A DNA stretch of 43,874 nucleotides from an uncultured Clostridia bacterium (GTDB lineage: Bacteria > Bacillota > Clostridia > TANB77 > CAG-508), in the NCBI GenBank assembly GCA_947167965.1, contig CAMVJW010000003.1:1-43874 (forward strand). Reading direction: 5' to 3'. Shown here piece after piece: positions 1 to 7,426 of this stretch. Each line of letters opens with the position of its first letter. Positions within the stretch are counted from its first letter, which is position 1. Below the pieces are notes generated by a model. It was not told where the DNA came from, ran no database searches, and worked only from the letters and a program-made list of their open reading frames with translations. Both the position numbers and the translations under genes were made by a program.

Positions 1-1
1 A

Positions 2-511
2 TCTGGCAATATTAAAACAGGTAAAAGAGATAATGGAAACATTTTTTATGAATGGGAGAGGGAAAGTGATATACCTCAATCTTATGCGAAGGATAATGTA
101 AAAAAAGTGTATTCAATTGAAATTAATCCACAAAAAGATTATACATATACAGAAAAAGAGGGATATCAAAAAGATTCAAAAAGTAATCATGTGTTTAATT
201 TAATTCATTTAATTAAAAAACAACAAGGAGGAAAGGTTAGCGAAATATATGAAAAAGCAGAAGGAATAGAGTATAGAGTACAATTAAAAGATAATAACAC
301 AGAACATGTAACAGTTTCTGAAAGAATTAATGATAAATATAAGGAAATAGAATATACAAGAAGTAGTAGTAAACAAGGAATTCAAATTCCAAAAAATTAT
401 GAATGGTATATAAATGATAATATCACAAGAGATTATTTTGAAACTGGAGATAAAGAAAAATTAGATAAGGCATTAAGAGAAAGAGATGAAGAAATGGGAG
501 AACATAACTAG
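2..511 (+). CDS. hypothetical protein, C-terminal part (runs in from the left edge)
   Basis: The reading frame is open from base 2 to the TAG at 509-511, so the true start lies outside the window; a GTG at 107 is only an internal candidate. The visible 169 residues are hydrophilic and rich in Lys, Glu, Asn and Tyr, with no membrane segment, signal peptide or motif that I recognise. The coding style (AT-rich third positions, AGA arginine) matches its neighbours. It ends five bases before the likely trmFO start and could be co-transcribed with it. No function is proposed. Confidence 0.6.
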   Translation, partial: SGNIKTGKRDNGNIFYEWERESDIPQSYAKDNVKKVYSIEINPQKDYTYTEKEGYQKDSKSNHVFNLIHLIKKQQGGKVSEIYEKAEGIEYRVQLKDNNTEHVTVSERINDKYKEIEYTRSSSKQGIQIPKNYEWYINDNITRDYFETGDKEKLDKALRERDEEMGEHN

Positions 512-515
512 CATT

Positions 516-1886
516 ATGATAAATTATATTAGTATAATAGGCGGAGGATTGGCTGGATGTGAGGCAGCATATCAAATTACAAAAGAAGGAATTCGAGTAA
601 AACTATATGAAATGAAACCTTTAAAATATTCTCCTGCACATTCAAATAAGGATTTAGCAGAAATTGTGTGTAGCAATTCATTTAAATCAAATCTATTAAC
701 AAATGCATGTGGCTTATTAAAGGAAGAATTAAGAAATCTTGATTCACTTTTAATTAAAACTGCTGATAAAACAAAAGTGCCGGCAGGACAAGCATTAGCA
801 GTAGATAGGGAACTTTTTTCGCAAGAAGTTACAAAACAAATAAAATCTAATCCATTAATAGAAGTAATTAATGAAGAAATTGGAAACAAAATATCTTTAA
901 AGGATTTAGCAAAAGAGGGAATAGTTATTATTGCTACAGGCCCTCTTACATCTGATAAATTATCAAAAGAAATATTAGAGTTAACAGGAGAGAAAAATTT
1001 AGCTTTTTATGATGCAGCAGCTCCAATAATAACAAAGGAAAGTATAAATTTTGATATTGCTTTTTATGGCAATAGATATGAACAAGAAAAGAAAAAAGAA
1101 GAAAGCATAGAAGAATGGAAAGAAAGAATACAAAACCAAGATGCAAGTTATATTAATTTACCAATGAATAAAGAAGAATATGAGAGTTTTGTTGATGAAT
1201 TAATAAATGCAGAAAAGGTTGTTCTTCATGACTTTGAAAAAAGAGAAATATTTGAAGGTTGTATGCCAATAGAAATTATGGCAAATAGAGGAATAGATAC
1301 ATTAAGATTTGGACCTTTAAAACCAGTAGGTTTTGATGATCCGAGAACTTCTAAAAGACCTTATGCTGTGGCACAATTAAGGCAAGATAATGCAAATGCA
1401 AGTTTATATAATATAGTTGGATTTCAAACAAATTTAAAATTTGGAGAACAAAAAAGAGTATTTGAAAAAATACCAGGACTAGAAAATGCGGAATTTGTAA
1501 AATATGGAGTTATGCATAGGAATACTTATATAAATTCCACCAAACTATTAGATGAGACTTATAATTATAAGAAAAATAATAATATATATTTTGCTGGGCA
1601 AATAACTGGAGTTGAAGGATATGTTGAATCTATTTCATCAGGACTAGTTGCAGGAATTAATGCTGGAAATAAATATAATAGTGTTATAAATAATGGCAAT
1701 TTCGAAAAAACTATTTTTTCAAAATATACAATGATAGGAGCATTGGCTAATTACATATCTACAGAAAACGAAAAATTTCAGCCTATGAATGCCAATTTCG
1801 GTATTTTACCTGAACTAGAAGAAAAAGTTAAAGATAAGAAGTTAAGATATCAAAAATTAGCAGATAGAGCACTAATTAATTTATAG
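516..1886 (+). CDS. trmFO: TrmFO, methylenetetrahydrofolate-dependent tRNA (uracil-54-C5) methyltransferase
   Basis: This FAD/folate enzyme makes ribothymidine at position 54 of tRNA using methylenetetrahydrofolate as the carbon source. The N-terminus has the FAD dinucleotide fold (IIGGGLAGCEAA, residues 7-18). Both cysteine motifs expected in the family are present: VCSNSFKS near residue 50 and EGCMPIEIMA further on. The C-terminal FAQQ-type motif appears as FAGQITGVEGYVES. The 456 residues are close to the usual ~435-450. The frame is open back to an ATG at 486, but that lies inside the upstream gene, and the family starts just before the GGGLAG motif, so ATG 516 is chosen. The SD is weak: GGGAG lies 16 bases upstream. 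Confidence 0.95.
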   Translation: MINYISIIGGGLAGCEAAYQITKEGIRVKLYEMKPLKYSPAHSNKDLAEIVCSNSFKSNLLTNACGLLKEELRNLDSLLIKTADKTKVPAGQALAVDRELFSQEVTKQIKSNPLIEVINEEIGNKISLKDLAKEGIVIIATGPLTSDKLSKEILELTGEKNLAFYDAAAPIITKESINFDIAFYGNRYEQEKKKEESIEEWKERIQNQDASYINLPMNKEEYESFVDELINAEKVVLHDFEKREIFEGCMPIEIMANRGIDTLRFGPLKPVGFDDPRTSKRPYAVAQLRQDNANASLYNIVGFQTNLKFGEQKRVFEKIPGLENAEFVKYGVMHRNTYINSTKLLDETYNYKKNNNIYFAGQITGVEGYVESISSGLVAGINAGNKYNSVINNGNFEKTIFSKYTMIGALANYISTENEKFQPMNANFGILPELEEKVKDKKLRYQKLADRALINL

Positions 1887-1898
1887 GAGCGGATGATT

Positions 1899-2348
1899 AT
1901 GGAGAATAATTATTTGAGAGATTCAATAAGATTAAATAAATCATATGAAATTATAATACAACAAGATCTAATTGATTGGTTTAAAAAATTAAACGAAATG
2001 ACCCCAGAAGAACGAGCTGATGAGATAAGTAACAAAGATGCGGAATTTTTAGATAGAGCTGAGAATAATTTAAAAATTTATATTAGACATTTACCAAAAG
2101 AATCTAAAGAATTCATAAGTCTAGAGGAATTTGAAAATGTAAGAGAAGATTGTGTTAATAAAATAGTTAGTGATTATATAAAAGATGGGAATACAGATAG
2201 ATGTTTTAAATTCAAAGATATAGGAGCCATATTTCTAAAATTATCAGACTTATATTATTTTGAAAAAGACAAAAAAAAGAAAAATAGAATCGGAGAATTA
2301 TATAATAAATTGATGCAAGATAGAAATAATCAAGGAGTTGAATTATGA
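1899..2348 (+). CDS. hypothetical protein between trmFO and a glycosyltransferase
   Basis: A predicted soluble, mostly helical and highly charged protein of 149 residues with no motif that I recognise. The ATG at 1899 is preferred over the one at 1893, because AGGAG at 1885-1889 then lies nine bases upstream instead of three. The SD overlaps the trmFO stop region, and the stop overlaps the ATG of the next gene (ATGA at 2345-2348), so the three genes look like one translationally coupled operon. A lysine run near residue 130 (KKKKNR) is notable but not diagnostic. Confidence 0.75.
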   Translation: MENNYLRDSIRLNKSYEIIIQQDLIDWFKKLNEMTPEERADEISNKDAEFLDRAENNLKIYIRHLPKESKEFISLEEFENVREDCVNKIVSDYIKDGNTDRCFKFKDIGAIFLKLSDLYYFEKDKKKKNRIGELYNKLMQDRNNQGVEL

Positions 2349-3298
2349 ACAAACTTAGTTTAATTATTCCGGTATATAATGTTGAAAAATATTTAGAAAG
2401 GTGCTTAGAATCTGTTATAAATCAAACTTTTAAAGATATAGAAATAATCATTGTAAATGATGGCTCAACAGATAATTCAAAAAGTATAATAGAAAAATAT
2501 GTAAAACAATATCCTGAAAAAATCAAATATTACGAAAAAGAAAATGGTGGACTTTCATCTGCGAGAAATTATGGCTTAAAATATGCCACAGGAGAGTATA
2601 TAGCTTTTTTAGATTCAGATGATTATGTAGAACCTACAATGTACGAAGAAATGTATAATACCGCAAAAAAAGAAAATAGTGACATGGTAGAATGTGATTT
2701 TATGTGGGAATATCCAGATAAAATAGTACATGATATAGGAAGTTTTTATGAAGGAAAAAAAGAAACTATAGAAAAAGCAAGAGTGGTTGCATGGAACAAA
2801 CTAATTAAAAGAGAGATTATTGAAAGAGAAAAACTAGAATTTCCATTTGGATTAAGATATGAAGATGTAGAATTTTTTTATAAATTAGTACCATATTTAA
2901 ACAATATATCATTTGTAAAAAAAGAATTTATACATTATGTTCAAAGAAATAACTCAATTGCTAATACACAAAATATAAGAACAAAAGAGATTTTTGTTGT
3001 ATTAGATAATGTAATAGAGTATTATAAAAAACTAGGTATTTACGAAGAATATAAAGAAGAATTAGAATATATATATGTAAGATATTTATTATGTAGCTCA
3101 TTAAAAAGAATGTGCAAAATAGGAGATAAAAAAGAAAGAAAACAAGCACTTAAAGAAACTTGGAATAATATCAATACAAAATTTCCGAATTGGCGTAAAA
3201 ACAAAATTTTAAAAAATAAGAGTTTAAAAAATAAGTATATTAAAAGCAATAACATAATTACATATAAGATTTATTGTTGGGTACTTCACATAATATAA
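2345..3298 (+). CDS. glycosyltransferase family 2 (GT-A fold)
   Basis: Transfers a sugar from a nucleotide-sugar donor, probably to an envelope glycan; acceptor unknown. The N-terminal GT2 signature is clear (SLIIPVYNVEKYLERCLESV, then VNDGSTDNS). The metal-binding DXD region appears as FLDSDDYV near residue 95, and a conserved YEDVEF acidic motif follows around residue 177. At 317 residues it is a typical EpsJ/WcaA-like single-domain enzyme; the last 60 residues are strongly basic and may contact membrane or lipid acceptor. It overlaps the previous stop by four bases and is followed by a terminator. Confidence 0.9.
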   Translation: MNKLSLIIPVYNVEKYLERCLESVINQTFKDIEIIIVNDGSTDNSKSIIEKYVKQYPEKIKYYEKENGGLSSARNYGLKYATGEYIAFLDSDDYVEPTMYEEMYNTAKKENSDMVECDFMWEYPDKIVHDIGSFYEGKKETIEKARVVAWNKLIKREIIEREKLEFPFGLRYEDVEFFYKLVPYLNNISFVKKEFIHYVQRNNSIANTQNIRTKEIFVVLDNVIEYYKKLGIYEEYKEELEYIYVRYLLCSSLKRMCKIGDKKERKQALKETWNNINTKFPNWRKNKILKNKSLKNKYIKSNNIITYKIYCWVLHII

Positions 3299-3321
3299 AA
3301 TTATTGATTTAAAAATATAAT

Positions 3322-3366
3322 AAACATCATTATTAAGGAAATGCTTAATTTTGATGTTTTCTTTTT
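3322..3366. terminator. bidirectional terminator between glycosyltransferase and DUF368 gene
   Basis: AAACATCA (3322-3329) pairs with TGATGTTT (3352-3359), and an inner ATTAAG/CTTAAT stem extends it. A T-rich tract follows on the plus strand. It separates convergent genes and probably serves both. Confidence 0.7.
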
Positions 3367-4160
3367 TAATTATCCTGCTTTGTTTTAACAATAGAAAAAC
3401 CAAGTATGAAGCAAAGTACTGAAATTAGACCATTTAAGCTAAATGTAAAACCAGGGTATAGAACAAATATCGAGCTTAAAGTAAATCCTATAATACTAAA
3501 AAAAGTTGGCGCATAGAATTTTTCAAATAAAACTTTTGTTAATTTCATTAAAATAATAGAACCTATAATGATTCCAATTCCAAGTGGAAATAAAAAATAA
3601 ATATTAATTGTGGAGATAGCTGCTAAGTAAGACTCATAAATTCCTAAAATCATTAGTATTAAAGTACTACTAACACCAGGAATTACAATGCCTGCAGACA
3701 TAATTAATCCAGAAAAAACTAGAAAAATAAAGTTATAGATTATAGAAGGAACTAAAGTGCAGTTTTTTTCTAAAATTACTAGAGTGATCCCAAAAATAAA
3801 GGAAATTAAAGTAAAGAGTAAATAATAAGGTTTAAAAGCTGTTTTTTTAATGGAATGTCTAATAATTGGGGGAATACTACCTATTATTAATCCCATAAAA
3901 GTATATTTTATTTGCATAGGATAAGCAAAAAATAAATATTTAAGTACTTTTCCTAAAATAACTATCCCAATAAAAATTCCTAACAATAAAGGAAATAGAA
4001 AACTTAAATTCTTTTTTATGCTTTTAAAAAAATTTAGAATACTGTCAAGTATTGGCTCATATAAGCCAAAAATAACACACAAAACACCACTACTAATACC
4101 TGGCAAGATAGCTCCAGCACCCAAAAGAATTCCTTTAAGAAATAAATTCATAAAATTCAA
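3366..4160 (-). CDS. DUF368 family membrane protein (PopT-like undecaprenyl-phosphate transporter)
   Basis: A polytopic membrane protein of 264 residues. It shows the DUF368 pattern: an N-terminal LKGILLGAGAILPGISSGV motif, and a second, internally repeated copy, MSAGIVIPGVSSTLILMILG, near residue 155. This inverted-repeat layout resembles other lipid-carrier transporters. Known DUF368 proteins (PopT) return undecaprenyl phosphate across the membrane for reuse in wall synthesis; the role here is by family. The TTG at 4160 is used as start because GGTG at 4168-4171 is spaced about seven bases from it. An ATG at 4151 is the alternative but lies 16 bases from that SD. Confidence 0.85.
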   Translation of the reverse strand: MNFMNLFLKGILLGAGAILPGISSGVLCVIFGLYEPILDSILNFFKSIKKNLSFLFPLLLGIFIGIVILGKVLKYLFFAYPMQIKYTFMGLIIGSIPPIIRHSIKKTAFKPYYLLFTLISFIFGITLVILEKNCTLVPSIIYNFIFLVFSGLIMSAGIVIPGVSSTLILMILGIYESYLAAISTINIYFLFPLGIGIIIGSIILMKLTKVLFEKFYAPTFFSIIGFTLSSIFVLYPGFTFSLNGLISVLCFILGFSIVKTKQDN

Positions 4161-4264
4161 TTAATATCACCTAATATAATAAGTATGTGAAAATACATAT
4201 TATATGCTAAAATAAAACATTCAAATTAAAAAAATTTTAAGAGAAAAACTTAAATAAATTTATA

Positions 4265-4293
4265 TTTACTTTTTAAAAATTTGATAGTATAAT
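4265..4293 (+). promoter_or_regulatory. probable sigma-A promoter for trkH
   Basis: TTTACT (4265-4270), a 17-base spacer, then a perfect TATAAT (4288-4293). It leaves a leader of about 100 bases before trkH in which I see no recognisable riboswitch. The rest of the divergent gap 4161-4402 holds nothing else I can name. Confidence 0.5.
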
Positions 4294-4402
4294 AAAAAAT
4301 ATCAAATAAGAAATAATGATTAACATTAAAAAATAACATTATTTAAACATTTAAAGTGTAAACAAAACTGGTGATAAAATATAAAATATACGGTGAGATA
4401 AA

Positions 4403-5824
4403 ATGAAAAATAATTTTTTATATAATTACATAGGAAAAGTTTTAATAGGGTTATCTATGATATTTGTTTTTCCAGAGATTGTAGCATTAATATATAATGA
4501 AAGTGTAATTCCATTTTTTATACCACAATTGATATGCTTAATTTTTGGATTACCTATAATTGCTTTATTAGGAAAGAAAGAAGATTCAGTTAATACAAAA
4601 TTTGGAATAAAAACAGTTGCAATTTTATGGATAATAGTTTCAGTTGTGGGAGCATTGCCTTTAACAATTAATAATGATGCTACATATATTAATGCATTAT
4701 TCGAAACGGTTTCAGGTTTTACAACAACAGGAGCTACTATTTTTAAAAATGTTGAGACATTAAATAAAAGTATTCTATTTTGGAGAAGCTTAACTAACTT
4801 TATTGGTGGAATGGGAATATTAGCTTTGGTAATAGCAATAATACCACTATCAAAAAGTAATAAATCAATGGAAGATTTTAAAACAGATCTACCAGGTCCA
4901 AATGCTTTTAAGAGATTATCCGGAATAAAAAAGACATTTATTTATCTATTTGGAATTTATTTTTTTCTAACTATTTTAGAAACTGTTTTACTACTATGTG
5001 GTGGACTTAAATTATTTGATAGTTTATTAATAAGTATGGGAACAGCAGGCACAGGAGGGTTTTCAGTATTAAATTCTTCTCTTGAAAGTTATCCTATATT
5101 TTGTAAATATGTTGTTGCAATTTTTATGTTTTTATTTGGCATAAATTTTAATATTTATTTATTAATTTGTATTAAAGACTTTAAAAGAGTCTTAAAAAGT
5201 GAAGAATTGTGTGCATATATCTTTATATTCATAATATCTACAATAATATTATATATAAATACACTACCAATAATAAAAGATACTAAACAAACAGTATTAC
5301 AATCTGTATTTAATGTCAGTTCTTTAATTACAGGAACGGGATATAGGATAGGAAGTATAAATGAATTTTATACAACAAGTAGAGTAGTATGTTTAATTTT
5401 AATGCTAATTGGTGGATGTGTAGGAAGTACATGTGGCGGAATAAAAATATCGAGAATGCTAATTTCAATAAAATCAATAAAAAGAAACTTGATAAAAAAA
5501 TTTCAACCAAATATTGATGATTCTGTAAAATTTGACGGAGAAAAGCTTTCAGAAGAAACAGTAAAAGGTACAAATACTTTTATATTAATATATTTATTGC
5601 TTATTTTACTGCTAGTATTTATTGTAGCACATGATAAATATTCTTTGGAAATCACCATAAATGCAGTAGTATCAACAATATCTAATGTAGGATTATGTTT
5701 TGATATTACAGATTTTGCTAATTTTAGTAATTTCTCAAAATTAGTATTATCTTTTGGAATGTTATGTGGAAGGCTTGAATTATTTCCTGTTATTTCTTTA
5801 TTTGTAAATGATAAAAATGAATAA
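4403..5824 (+). CDS. trkH: Trk/Ktr-type potassium transporter membrane subunit
   Basis: Ion-conducting subunit of a K+ uptake system in the cytoplasmic membrane. The 473 residues contain the four expected M1-P-M2 repeats. Selectivity-filter glycines are visible in TVSGFTTTGAT (~res 102), MGTAGTGGFS (~res 213), SLITGTGYR (~res 310) and TISNVGLCF (~res 428). SD GGTGAG lies just upstream of the ATG. TrkH/KtrB normally needs a cytoplasmic TrkA/KtrA gating partner; none is encoded in the window. The C-terminus ends normally (GRLELFPVISLF), so the gene is complete despite the palindrome directly after it. Confidence 0.93.
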   Translation: MKNNFLYNYIGKVLIGLSMIFVFPEIVALIYNESVIPFFIPQLICLIFGLPIIALLGKKEDSVNTKFGIKTVAILWIIVSVVGALPLTINNDATYINALFETVSGFTTTGATIFKNVETLNKSILFWRSLTNFIGGMGILALVIAIIPLSKSNKSMEDFKTDLPGPNAFKRLSGIKKTFIYLFGIYFFLTILETVLLLCGGLKLFDSLLISMGTAGTGGFSVLNSSLESYPIFCKYVVAIFMFLFGINFNIYLLICIKDFKRVLKSEELCAYIFIFIISTIILYINTLPIIKDTKQTVLQSVFNVSSLITGTGYRIGSINEFYTTSRVVCLILMLIGGCVGSTCGGIKISRMLISIKSIKRNLIKKFQPNIDDSVKFDGEKLSEETVKGTNTFILIYLLLILLLVFIVAHDKYSLEITINAVVSTISNVGLCFDITDFANFSNFSKLVLSFGMLCGRLELFPVISLFVNDKNE

Positions 5825-5830
5825 TTTTAA

Positions 5831-5917
5831 ATTTTGGGACACACCTACTTTGATTTGGGGACTGTCCCCAAATCAAAGTAGGTGTGTCCCAAAATCAAAG
5901 TAAGTGTGTCCCAAAAT
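5831..5917. repeat. 65-nt perfect palindrome plus a third partial copy (REP/RAYT-like)
   Basis: Positions 5831-5862 and 5864-5895 are exact reverse complements around T5863 (two 32-nt arms). The arms contain the GGGACACACC and GGGGACTGTCCCC words. A further copy of the outer half-arm follows at 5894-5917 with one mismatch against 5872-5895. Such GGGAC/GTCCC palindromes are typical of dispersed REP-like elements mobilised by IS200-like (RAYT) transposases; no transposase is present here. The structure lies seven bases after the trkH stop and could act as a transcription terminator or mRNA-stabilising hairpin. Its local GC content is much higher than its surroundings. Confidence 0.85.
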
Positions 5918-5938
5918 TGAAATTTAATATGGTCAGGC

Positions 5939-5964
5939 ACTTTTATTTTTTCTTGGCATATAAT
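5939..5964 (+). promoter_or_regulatory. sigma-E/sigma-K-type promoter for sigK
   Basis: CATATAAT at 5957-5964 matches the mother-cell -10 box CATANNNT. AC at 5939-5940, sixteen bases upstream, fits the short sigma-K -35 element. Its placement 20-30 bases before the sigK ribosome site fits a transcription start near 5971. In Bacillus sigK is first sigma-E-dependent and then autoregulated; the same is inferred here. Confidence 0.5.
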
Positions 5965-5992
5965 TGCTTATAGAAAAATGGAGGTGCCTTTT

Positions 5993-6352
5993 GTGTTTTC
6001 AAGTTTGTTTATATCTGGATTTGTCCAATTTTTAAAATCAACTATATTGGTTTTTGGGTATATTGTAGGAAGTAATATATTCCCAGAACCATTAACAGCA
6101 GAAGAAGAAAAAGAGGCTCTTATTAAGTTCTCTAAAGGGGATGAAGATGCGAGAAATCTACTAATTGAAAAAAATTTAAGACTTGTTGCTCATGTGTGTA
6201 AAAAATATGCAAGTTCAAATGTTGATCAAGATGATTTGCTATCTATAGGAACTATAGGATTAATAAAAGGGATTAATAGTTTTAATATAGAAAAAGGATC
6301 AAAATTATCTACATATGTGTCAAGGTGCATAGATAAAGCAATACTCACATGA
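5993..6352 (+). CDS. sigK: RNA polymerase pro-sigma-K, N-terminal half (split by skin-like element)
   Basis: N-terminal half of the late mother-cell sporulation sigma factor. A hydrophobic pro-sequence (about residues 1-30, FLKSTILVFGYIVG) leads to the FPEPL motif that opens mature-like sigma-K. Region 2 follows, with NLRLVAHVCKKY, DDLLSIGTIGLIKGI and STYVSRCID. The GTG at 5993 is chosen: GGAGGTG at 5980-5986 is its SD, whereas the upstream in-frame ATG (5978) overlaps that SD. The frame is sigma-K-like up to CID (6334). It then reads KAILT from element DNA and stops at 6350-6352, so it lacks regions 3 and 4. Joining 6334 to 9378 gives 233 residues. In this arrangement the half-protein should be inactive. 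Confidence 0.95.
   Translation: MFSSLFISGFVQFLKSTILVFGYIVGSNIFPEPLTAEEEKEALIKFSKGDEDARNLLIEKNLRLVAHVCKKYASSNVDQDDLLSIGTIGLIKGINSFNIEKGSKLSTYVSRCIDKAILT
6325..6336 (+). repeat. attachment repeat, left (attL)
   Basis: GTGCATAGATAA, identical to 9368-9379. It lies over codons for C-I-D of sigK. The similarity continues past the core: 6325-6347 and 9368-9390 match at 20 of 23 positions. Exact recombination between the two copies restores sigK in frame. Confidence 0.9.
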
Positions 6353-6608
6353 TGGTTACAGATAATGAAATTAAAGAATTAGCTGGTAAAGTTAAGGAAA
6401 TTGCTAAAATTGAACTTATGTAAAATTCAATATAGAGTTAATTAAAAAATTCAACATTAAATTGATAAAAAATACAATATGAAAATGCAGCTTTTGAAGC
6501 TAATTTGTTTAGTTTATTGGATATTTAGAATTATAAATTACTAAAGATATGAATTTTAATTTACATTTTTGAAATAATATAATTGACTGACTTACAATAA
6601 AAAGTATA
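6353..6608. other. left end of the element without a recognised gene
   Basis: This AT-rich stretch contains only a 24-codon open frame (6349-6423, starting ATG ATG, with no visible SD). I take it as chance or a relic. No repeat or RNA structure stands out. It may hold recombinase accessory sites, but nothing in the sequence shows them directly. Confidence 0.4.
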
Positions 6609-6655
6609 ACAAATGTATACAAAATGTTGACAAATGTATGCAAAAAGCATATAAT
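6609..6655 (+). promoter_or_regulatory. toxin-antitoxin promoter with tandem operator repeats
   Basis: A near-perfect sigma-A promoter: TTGACA (6627-6632), 17 bases, TATAAT (6650-6655). Two near-identical 16-base direct repeats beginning ACAAATGTAT start 21 bases apart, near 6609 and 6630, differing at one position. They overlap the -35 box and spacer. Two-turn spacing fits cooperative binding of a ribbon-helix-helix antitoxin, so autorepression is inferred. Confidence 0.75.
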
Positions 6656-6681
6656 TTATATAGAAATAAGGAGGGATTAGT

Positions 6682-6987
6682 ATGTCTACCGTTAGAATAA
6701 ATGATGATATAAAAAAAGAGATAACACCAATACTAGATAATTTAGGGATTTCATTAAGTGAAGCAATAAATATTTTTTTACACCAAATAAAGCTAAACAA
6801 TGGATTACCATTTAATTTAAGAATTAATGGCTTAGTTGAATTAAATGATGGATATGGTTCTTATATATGCGAATATGGTCATTTACATGATTATAGTAAA
6901 TTTAACATTGAAGAAGTAGAGAAAGATAGAACTGGTAAAACATATAATAATGTTGAAGAATTAATGAAAGACTTAGAAGAGGATTGA
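6682..6987 (+). CDS. RelB/DinJ-type antitoxin
   Basis: A 101-residue antitoxin-like protein. The first ~45 residues fit a ribbon-helix-helix DNA-binding domain: STVRINDDIKKEITPILDNL as the strand and first helix, then GISLSEAINIFLHQI. The acidic C-terminus (NVEELMKDLEED) is typical of the part that wraps and neutralises a RelE-fold toxin. An AGGAGGG SD stands ten bases before the ATG. It is followed after four bases by the toxin frame. It likely represses its own promoter. The middle segment (res 55-80) is longer than in classic DinJ. Confidence 0.85.
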   Translation: MSTVRINDDIKKEITPILDNLGISLSEAINIFLHQIKLNNGLPFNLRINGLVELNDGYGSYICEYGHLHDYSKFNIEEVEKDRTGKTYNNVEELMKDLEED

Positions 6988-6991
6988 GATT

Positions 6992-7265
6992 ATGTATAAG
7001 ATTGAAATGACAAATAAATTTAAAAAGAGCATTAAACTTATAAAAAAGAGACGGATTGGATTTAAAGCCATTATATAACGTAATAGACTTGTTGTCTAAA
7101 GGCAAAACTCTACCAGAAATATATAAAAATCATCCATTGCATGGACAATTAAAAGGATATTATGATTGTCATGTGTTAAATGATTTAGTCTTGGTTTATA
7201 AAATTGAAAAAGAAAGACTAGTTTTATTATTATTTGATATTGAAACTCATTCAAATTTATTTTAA
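6992..7265 (+). CDS. YafQ/RelE-family mRNA interferase toxin, interrupted by a +1 frame break at CGG
   Basis: The ATG at 6992 opens MYKIEMTNKFKKSIKLIKKR, typical of YafQ-like toxins, but this frame ends at a stop 28 codons on. The conserved remainder continues in the +1 frame from 7053: GLDLKPLYNVIDLLSKGKTL, LHGQLKGYYDCHV and VLVYKIEKE. Omitting the single C at 7052 fuses the parts seamlessly as KKR-G-LDLKPL, giving 90 residues, the normal size, with the conserved Gly restored. The residual 0-frame codon at 7052-7054 is CGG. It may be a dead toxin, a recoded one or a sequence error; see the findings on CGG. Family toxins cleave mRNA on the ribosome. Confidence 0.8.
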
Positions 7266-7287
7266 TAGAACAAATCTTAAAACATTG

Positions 7288-7319
7288 AAAAAGGTTGATA
7301 TTATTGTCAATCTTTTTTA
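7288..7319 (+). terminator. terminator after the toxin gene
   Basis: AAAAAGGTTGA (7288-7298) pairs with TCAATCTTTTTT (7307-7318) through one G-U pair, closing on a T run. It isolates the toxin-antitoxin operon from the downstream recombination genes. Confidence 0.75.
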
Positions 7320-7377
7320 TTCTTTAAATCTTCATGTCAAAAAGTCGTTAGCAAAAAGTTGTAGTTTAAAGTTAAAG

Positions 7378-7407
7378 TCAAAAGTCCAAGCCTTTTAGCA
7401 TACCTTA
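7378..7407 (+). promoter_or_regulatory. candidate mother-cell (sigma-E/K) promoter for the recombination genes
   Basis: CATACCTTA at 7399-7407 matches CATANNNTA exactly. TCAAAAG at 7378-7384 is a partial match to the sigma-E -35 box (TCATATT) with a spacer of about 14. No sigma-A TTGACA/TATAAT pair is visible here. A mother-cell promoter is what regulated excision of a skin element requires, but the call rests on one good hexamer. Confidence 0.45.
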
Positions 7408-7426
7408 AATAGAGGTGATTAAAAAA

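Noticed and set aside
4196..4204. CATATTATA box as a sigma-K promoter
   Set aside because: It lies 200 bases from trkH with no gene positioned to use it; trkH has a better sigma-A promoter at 4265-4293.
4294..4402. Possible c-di-AMP riboswitch before trkH
   Set aside because: K+ transporter leaders can carry one, but this leader is only ~100 AT-rich bases and shows no conserved GC-containing core.
5978..5992. ATG 5978 as the sigK start
   Set aside because: It overlaps the GGAGGTG ribosome site that is correctly spaced for GTG 5993, and the extra residues are not sigma-K-like.
6349..6423. 24-codon open frame at the left end of the element
   Set aside because: No ribosome site, too short, and no recognisable sequence.
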